Positions 59,534-64,000 of a stretch of 64,000 nucleotides of DNA are shown here, one piece after another. Under the pieces are notes generated by a model, which saw nothing but the letters and a program-made list of their open reading frames with translations, did no database searches and had not been told where the DNA came from. This DNA comes from Eubacteriales bacterium (lineage in GTDB: Bacteria > Bacillota > Clostridia > Peptostreptococcales > Anaerovoracaceae), in contig JAQXJR010000031.1 of the NCBI GenBank assembly GCA_029009055.1, forward strand, positions 1-64,000, read 5' to 3'. The stretch's first letter is position 1. Each line of letters opens with the position of its first letter. Both the position numbers and the translations under genes were made by a program.

Positions 59534-62500
59534 TTATTTTATCACATTATAACCACATCCGTCAAATCTTTCGTCGAATTGGCAGATATTTCTGTATTTG
59601 CAGTATATGCAGGTCGATCTTCTCGATATCATAGCCGGGCGGATCTTAACGCTGCCCGAATTTATCTTGCCCGCGATCTCCTCAGCCGCCTGGCGCGCGG
59701 ATTCCCTGAGCCCGCTGAATTCCTCATCCGTCAGCATGCTCGTCTCGGACTTCCCATTATGGGAATCAACATAATCGCCATCTTTATTTATCCTCACGTT
59801 TATGACGTCGGAATAGCCGCTCTCATCCCCCGTTATCTGATGGATCGTCTCAGGATCGCTGGAAAAGAGGCCTTTCATCCTGTACGAATGGCGGATGGAC
59901 TTAGCCAACTCCTCCGGGGACGGAGCAGCCGCGTTACCCTTTGCTGATGGATCAGGCTCTTTTATATAGAAATAAAATATACCCGCTGGCTTCCTCTCGC
60001 TTCCGCAAGCCGCCTCGAGGTAAGCCATCAGCTGCAAAGCGTATCCGGCCTTAACCAGACTAGGTTTCACCTCCGGGCTCCCCGTCTTATAATCTATGAT
60101 CTTCACGGACCCGTTCTCCAGGATGTCGACCCTGTCTATCTGACCGGTAAGCGTTATCTTCCGCCCGCCAGCGTCTATGGTGACAGGCTCTATTATCCCG
60201 CTCTCATCCCTGCCGCGTCCGAAAGCGAGCTCGTAGGCGCTCTTCTTTATCTGTCCGGCGTTAGCCTGAGAAACTAAGGCCTTCACGACCTCCACCAGCA
60301 GCTTCTCCAACCTGGACGACCTGTATTTCTCATCGTTCGTGTATGAGAATAACGCGTCCCTATAGCTTTCCTGCTCGCCCTTCAGCGTCTCCCGGACCAT
60401 GCGCCTTATATCATCGTCAGTCACCTTATCCCAGGCGCCTTCAGCCGTCAGCCTGTCCGTGATTCGCATAACGCTCTCGTGGCATACGTCACCTATCTCC
60501 CGGCGCGAGGCCTCGTAGACCCGCCTCTCCTCAGGCTTCAGGCCGAACGTCACGAAATGCATGAACGGGCACTTAGTATAGGCTTCGAGCTGGGAAGGGC
60601 TCATTTTAAAATCTATACGCCCGTTTTTATTGAAAAATATCTCCGCCAGGTCACTTCCCAGGTCTTCAGGATCATTAGCAAAGCCCTTGCCTGATTTCAG
60701 CAGCTCGCCTACTTCGACTATGCCGTCCCGGTCCGGGTCATCTTCAGCCGGCCTCTCCGCCATAAGATCCGTCCACTCGAGCTGGCCGCCGTCAGGAACA
60801 GCTGCGAGGGAATCCACCGTGCTCGCTTTGCTATCAGCCGATTCCAGCTCTTCGCTATACCATGCTCCCACGGCATTCCACACAGGCCCCATATGCCCGC
60901 CATCCCGCGTATTCCTGTTCACTTCATGGCTGTAATGGCGCATGGTGCTGATTTTGCCGCCGACCAAGGCCATAGGGTCGCCCGCGCTCACTATGTCTCT
61001 CTCTATTTTAAGATCAGGGAAAATATCCCTTATAGTCCTGACCAGTTCGGACGGTCTGACCGCCCTGCCCTCGCTGTCGGAGTCGCAGTAGCCGATCCAC
61101 AGTATGTCGGAAGGCGTGACGAAATCCCTGTATATGGTGAGGTCAGCCTCCTTCGCCCGGGTCCTTCTATCGGCGCAGATATTGAAATCCAGCCCGCCTA
61201 TCCTGTCTATCTCCTCTGCCGTGAGTATGCCGGCATCCTGCGCCGCCGGCGGTATCACTCCGTCGTTAGCCCCAATGATGACTGCAGCCTTCACCTTACC
61301 CGACATGGTCCTGTCCAGAGTTCCTATCATGAGGTCGTCCGGCGTGTCAGGGATGACGCCTACATCCGTTCCTGTAAGCCCGGTCGTGAGTATGTCTATG
61401 AATGATCCCAGAGCAAAAGGTTCCTCGCCTATGAGCTCTGCTATCTGGTCCATGAGTCCTTTAATGAGACCCCAGATTTGCACTGTCTCCTGGGCCAGGT
61501 CCATGAGTCCCCTGTCAGCCTGCCTCTCGGCTTCCTCATATATCCTGTCCGTTATGTGGAGCCTCTGTGTCATAAAGCCGTAGAAATCCACGAGAAATTC
61601 TCTGGTAGTCTGCTTCTTCTCGGTTATATCCCTGAGCTCAGCCAGTAAAGCCACTACGTCCGCTCTGGTCTTATTTATCGCTTCCAGCTCTTCGGGCGCG
61701 TATTCAAACGTGCCCCTGGTGAACTCATGCAGCCAGGCTCTCCCGTTTATCCTGTATTTTATAACGTAATTTTCCAGCTTCTCTATATCGTCCGCCTCGA
61801 AGCCGAGCATCCCCGTCTTCAGCGCCTTAAAGACCTCTGTCGACCGGAAGCGCTTCTGAACAGCCGTGAGCACCGATATCACGAGCACGGCCGCGTTAGA
61901 GTTCAGGATGCTCCGCTTCTCGTCGAAGAAGGCCGGCAAGCCGTACTCATCGAAGCACCTCCTGATGACAGGCCCCGTGTTCGCCATATCGCCCGCCATC
62001 ACGAGGATGTCCCTGTACCTGTAGCCCCTGTCCCGGACCAGGCCCAGTATGAAGGCCGCGGCGGTCTCCACCTCATTATTAATATTTGCCGCCTCAACTA
62101 TATGCACACCGCCCCGGCCGGCCCCAGCGGCCCGGTCCGTCGCCAGTCCGCCGCGAAAACCAACTTCCGACGCTCCAAGTTCCGGTATCCCAGCTTCTGA
62201 CTTCGCGGCGTCCGTCCCGCCGGCCTGATCTGACGCGCCCGCCGCCCGGCCTCCTTCAGCCGCGCATGTCGGCCCGGCGGCCTCGGTAGCTGCCTCCGGC
62301 GCCCGCATCTGTCTCGGCGCTATAGAATAGAGCTCATGCTCCATGAAGGAGATCATAGGCTCCTTATCCTCTACACACGAAGGCATGAGCTCAGCCATGG
62401 ACGCCTCGACGCCCCTCTGGGCTCCCGCTTCAGCGGCAGCCGCCCAGAGCCTGCCCATGACCTTACCCGTAGGGTCGAACAGCTCTTCGTCGCTGCAGTT

Positions 62501-63268
62501 CCTGTCGTAAGTCAGAACTATGTTCACGTCCTTAGCGGCACCTGCCAGAGCCTGGATGAAATCCAGGTATTTAGGCGGGAAGCTGTCGAAACCATAGACC
62601 CAGACCACAGAATCCTTCACGATCCTGGACCTGCCCATTTCCGACACGCAGAGGTCCGTGAAGTCCTCGGCGTCCGTGTATTTTCCTTCCAGCTCCTCAG
62701 CGTAGCGGGTGTATATCTTACGGATGTCCTGAAGTTTACGGGTAAGAGCGTCCGGCGCTGAAGCTTGAGATGGCTTTGCTGTATCTTCCGAAGTAGGCTC
62801 GGCGGAAGGCTCAGCGGCCTTGCCAGCCTGCCCTGTCACAGCGTCTATGATTTCAGAGACCGTGTCCGGCGTTGCGCCGTAAAGCTTCATCTCAGAAATA
62901 AAATCTGACATGAGCTTTATGAATTCAGGTTTACCTGAGCTGTTCCCGAAGACCTCTAGCTCGTCCTTAAGCTCTCGGGCGACCTTAGAGATCAGCATGT
63001 CCTCGCCGTACTTATCTATGAAGACCCTGTCGCCTCCGCCGCATTCCTTAACGATGTTATGCTCGAGCCGGGAGAAACCGTATATGTCGAGACCGATGAG
63101 AGCGGACTTCCCCGTGTATTCGAATGCCTGCTTCTCAGCCTCCACAGTGAATTGGTCAGGAACCAAGACAATAACAGGCCGCGACGCGGACCAGCCTTCT
63201 TTCATGATAGATGAATATATGAACTTCTCTCTATTTATATTTCCTCTTCCGTAATAAATGTTGAACAT
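59534..63268 (-). CDS. addB: ATP-dependent helicase/deoxyribonuclease subunit B
   Basis: N-terminal FNIYYGRGNINREKFIYSSI; nuclease motif VKIIDYKTGSPEVKPSLVKAGYALQLMAY; C-terminal Fe-S CIYCKYRNICQFD. Confidence 0.93.
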   Translation of the reverse strand: MFNIYYGRGNINREKFIYSSIMKEGWSASRPVIVLVPDQFTVEAEKQAFEYTGKSALIGLDIYGFSRLEHNIVKECGGGDRVFIDKYGEDMLISKVARELKDELEVFGNSSGKPEFIKLMSDFISEMKLYGATPDTVSEIIDAVTGQAGKAAEPSAEPTSEDTAKPSQASAPDALTRKLQDIRKIYTRYAEELEGKYTDAEDFTDLCVSEMGRSRIVKDSVVWVYGFDSFPPKYLDFIQALAGAAKDVNIVLTYDRNCSDEELFDPTGKVMGRLWAAAAEAGAQRGVEASMAELMPSCVEDKEPMISFMEHELYSIAPRQMRAPEAATEAAGPTCAAEGGRAAGASDQAGGTDAAKSEAGIPELGASEVGFRGGLATDRAAGAGRGGVHIVEAANINNEVETAAAFILGLVRDRGYRYRDILVMAGDMANTGPVIRRCFDEYGLPAFFDEKRSILNSNAAVLVISVLTAVQKRFRSTEVFKALKTGMLGFEADDIEKLENYVIKYRINGRAWLHEFTRGTFEYAPEELEAINKTRADVVALLAELRDITEKKQTTREFLVDFYGFMTQRLHITDRIYEEAERQADRGLMDLAQETVQIWGLIKGLMDQIAELIGEEPFALGSFIDILTTGLTGTDVGVIPDTPDDLMIGTLDRTMSGKVKAAVIIGANDGVIPPAAQDAGILTAEEIDRIGGLDFNICADRRTRAKEADLTIYRDFVTPSDILWIGYCDSDSEGRAVRPSELVRTIRDIFPDLKIERDIVSAGDPMALVGGKISTMRHYSHEVNRNTRDGGHMGPVWNAVGAWYSEELESADSKASTVDSLAAVPDGGQLEWTDLMAERPAEDDPDRDGIVEVGELLKSGKGFANDPEDLGSDLAEIFFNKNGRIDFKMSPSQLEAYTKCPFMHFVTFGLKPEERRVYEASRREIGDVCHESVMRITDRLTAEGAWDKVTDDDIRRMVRETLKGEQESYRDALFSYTNDEKYRSSRLEKLLVEVVKALVSQANAGQIKKSAYELAFGRGRDESGIIEPVTIDAGGRKITLTGQIDRVDILENGSVKIIDYKTGSPEVKPSLVKAGYALQLMAYLEAACGSERKPAGIFYFYIKEPDPSAKGNAAAPSPEELAKSIRHSYRMKGLFSSDPETIHQITGDESGYSDVINVRINKDGDYVDSHNGKSETSMLTDEEFSGLRESARQAAEEIAGKINSGSVKIRPAMISRRSTCIYCKYRNICQFDERFDGCGYNVIK

Positions 63269-63434
63269 GTTTCTCTCCATATGGATTTTGGCTCTTCCGA
63301 TTGATTTCGCTTGGTTTCAGCTGACAACGACCCGGAGGGAGCCGGGCAGGATAGATTTGCAGTAAAATATTAAAAAGCCGCCTTCCGGAAACCCGGGGCG
63401 GCTAAGATCCAAGCGGGATCCCTCGTGTCTATTA

Positions 63435-64000
63435 TTATGCCTCGTCTGTAAGCTGCGTCAGCTCACCCTTAATGAAAGGATCTATGCCGCCATCCATGAC
63501 AGCGTTCACGTTACCGACTTCGACGCCGGTCCTGTGGTCCTTAACCATGGTATATGGCTGGAAGACGTATGACCTGATCTGCGAGCCCCAGGTGATCTGG
63601 GAGAAGTCGCCCTTAATCTCCTTCAGGTCCTGCTTATGCTGCTGTTCCTTCAGGTCCATGAGGCGGGAATACAGGATCTTCATGGCCATGGCCTTATTCT
63701 GGAACTGACTGCGCTCGTTCTGGCATGTAACGACTATGTTCGTCGGTAAGTGCGTTATCCTGATGGCCGTGGACGATTTATTTATGTGCTGGCCGCCGGC
63801 TCCCGAGCTCCTGTAAACGTCTATTTTAAGGTCATCCGGGTTTATGTCCACCGTGACCGTATCATCTATTTCCGGCATGACTTCCAGAGCCGCGAATGAC
63901 GTCTGCCTCTTACCGGCGGAGTTGAACGGGGATATGCGGACCAGCCTGTGGACACCCTTCTCGCGCTTCAGGTAGCCGTAAGCGTTCTCTCCATCCACTA
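63435..64000 (-). CDS. prfB: Peptide chain release factor 2 (truncated at window edge)
   Basis: [23 protein letters not shown] (GGQ), [15 protein letters not shown]. Confidence 0.95.
   Translation of the reverse strand, partial: VDGENAYGYLKREKGVHRLVRISPFNSAGKRQTSFAALEVMPEIDDTVTVDINPDDLKIDVYRSSGAGGQHINKSSTAIRITHLPTNIVVTCQNERSQFQNKAMAMKILYSRLMDLKEQQHKQDLKEIKGDFSQITWGSQIRSYVFQPYTMVKDHRTGVEVGNVNAVMDGGIDPFIKGELTQLTDEA

Noticed and set aside
1456-62780. AGCAAAGC as a known Chi or uptake sequence
   Set aside because: Does not match the Chi or DNA-uptake words I know; reported only as an unassigned enriched word, function not claimed.

Overview
The window reads as an ordinary bacterial chromosome segment. 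Its gene content (T-box-controlled trp operon, pyrKDFEB-I, MurT/GatD, AddB, hbd, TRAP transporter, ArsR/P-type ATPase) suggests an anaerobic Firmicute of the Clostridia/Eubacteriales type; that placement is inference. Main loci: a Trp T-box leader with trpE-trpGD-trpC-trpF-trpB-trpA; murT/gatD with an ATP-grasp gene; ThrE-like exporter; MacB-like ABC transporter; rpmE; TRAP transporter; prmC-DUF1385-rho; hbd; ClC channel; ddl-DUF1934; HtrA protease; GntR regulator; ispE; tadA; mscL; cvpA; pyrimidine operon; a DUF4125-DUF4037-TPR cluster; a Cd/Zn-type P-ATPase with its ArsR repressor; murE; a YolD / Y-family polymerase unit with a LexA-box-like site next to an XRE-ImmA unit; an SGNH hydrolase; tRNA-Thr(CGT); addB; and the 5'-truncated (by the window edge) prfB. 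The most unusual signal is not a gene. The 8-mer AGCAAAGC/GCTTTGCT occurs about 32 times by my eye count (about 2 expected for a random 8-mer on both strands of 64 kb), and TAGCAAAGCC/GGCTTTGCTA about 11 times. Many copies sit at the two ends of short (about 40-95 bp) GC-rich imperfect palindromes between genes, and some are read in frame inside proteins, giving DTAKPS...ASAPD in both a DUF1385 protein and AddB. A second dispersed non-coding element (about 320-430 bp, two copies) carries a GTATAC-centred palindrome with compensatory changes. All counts and coordinates were made by eye and need software confirmation.
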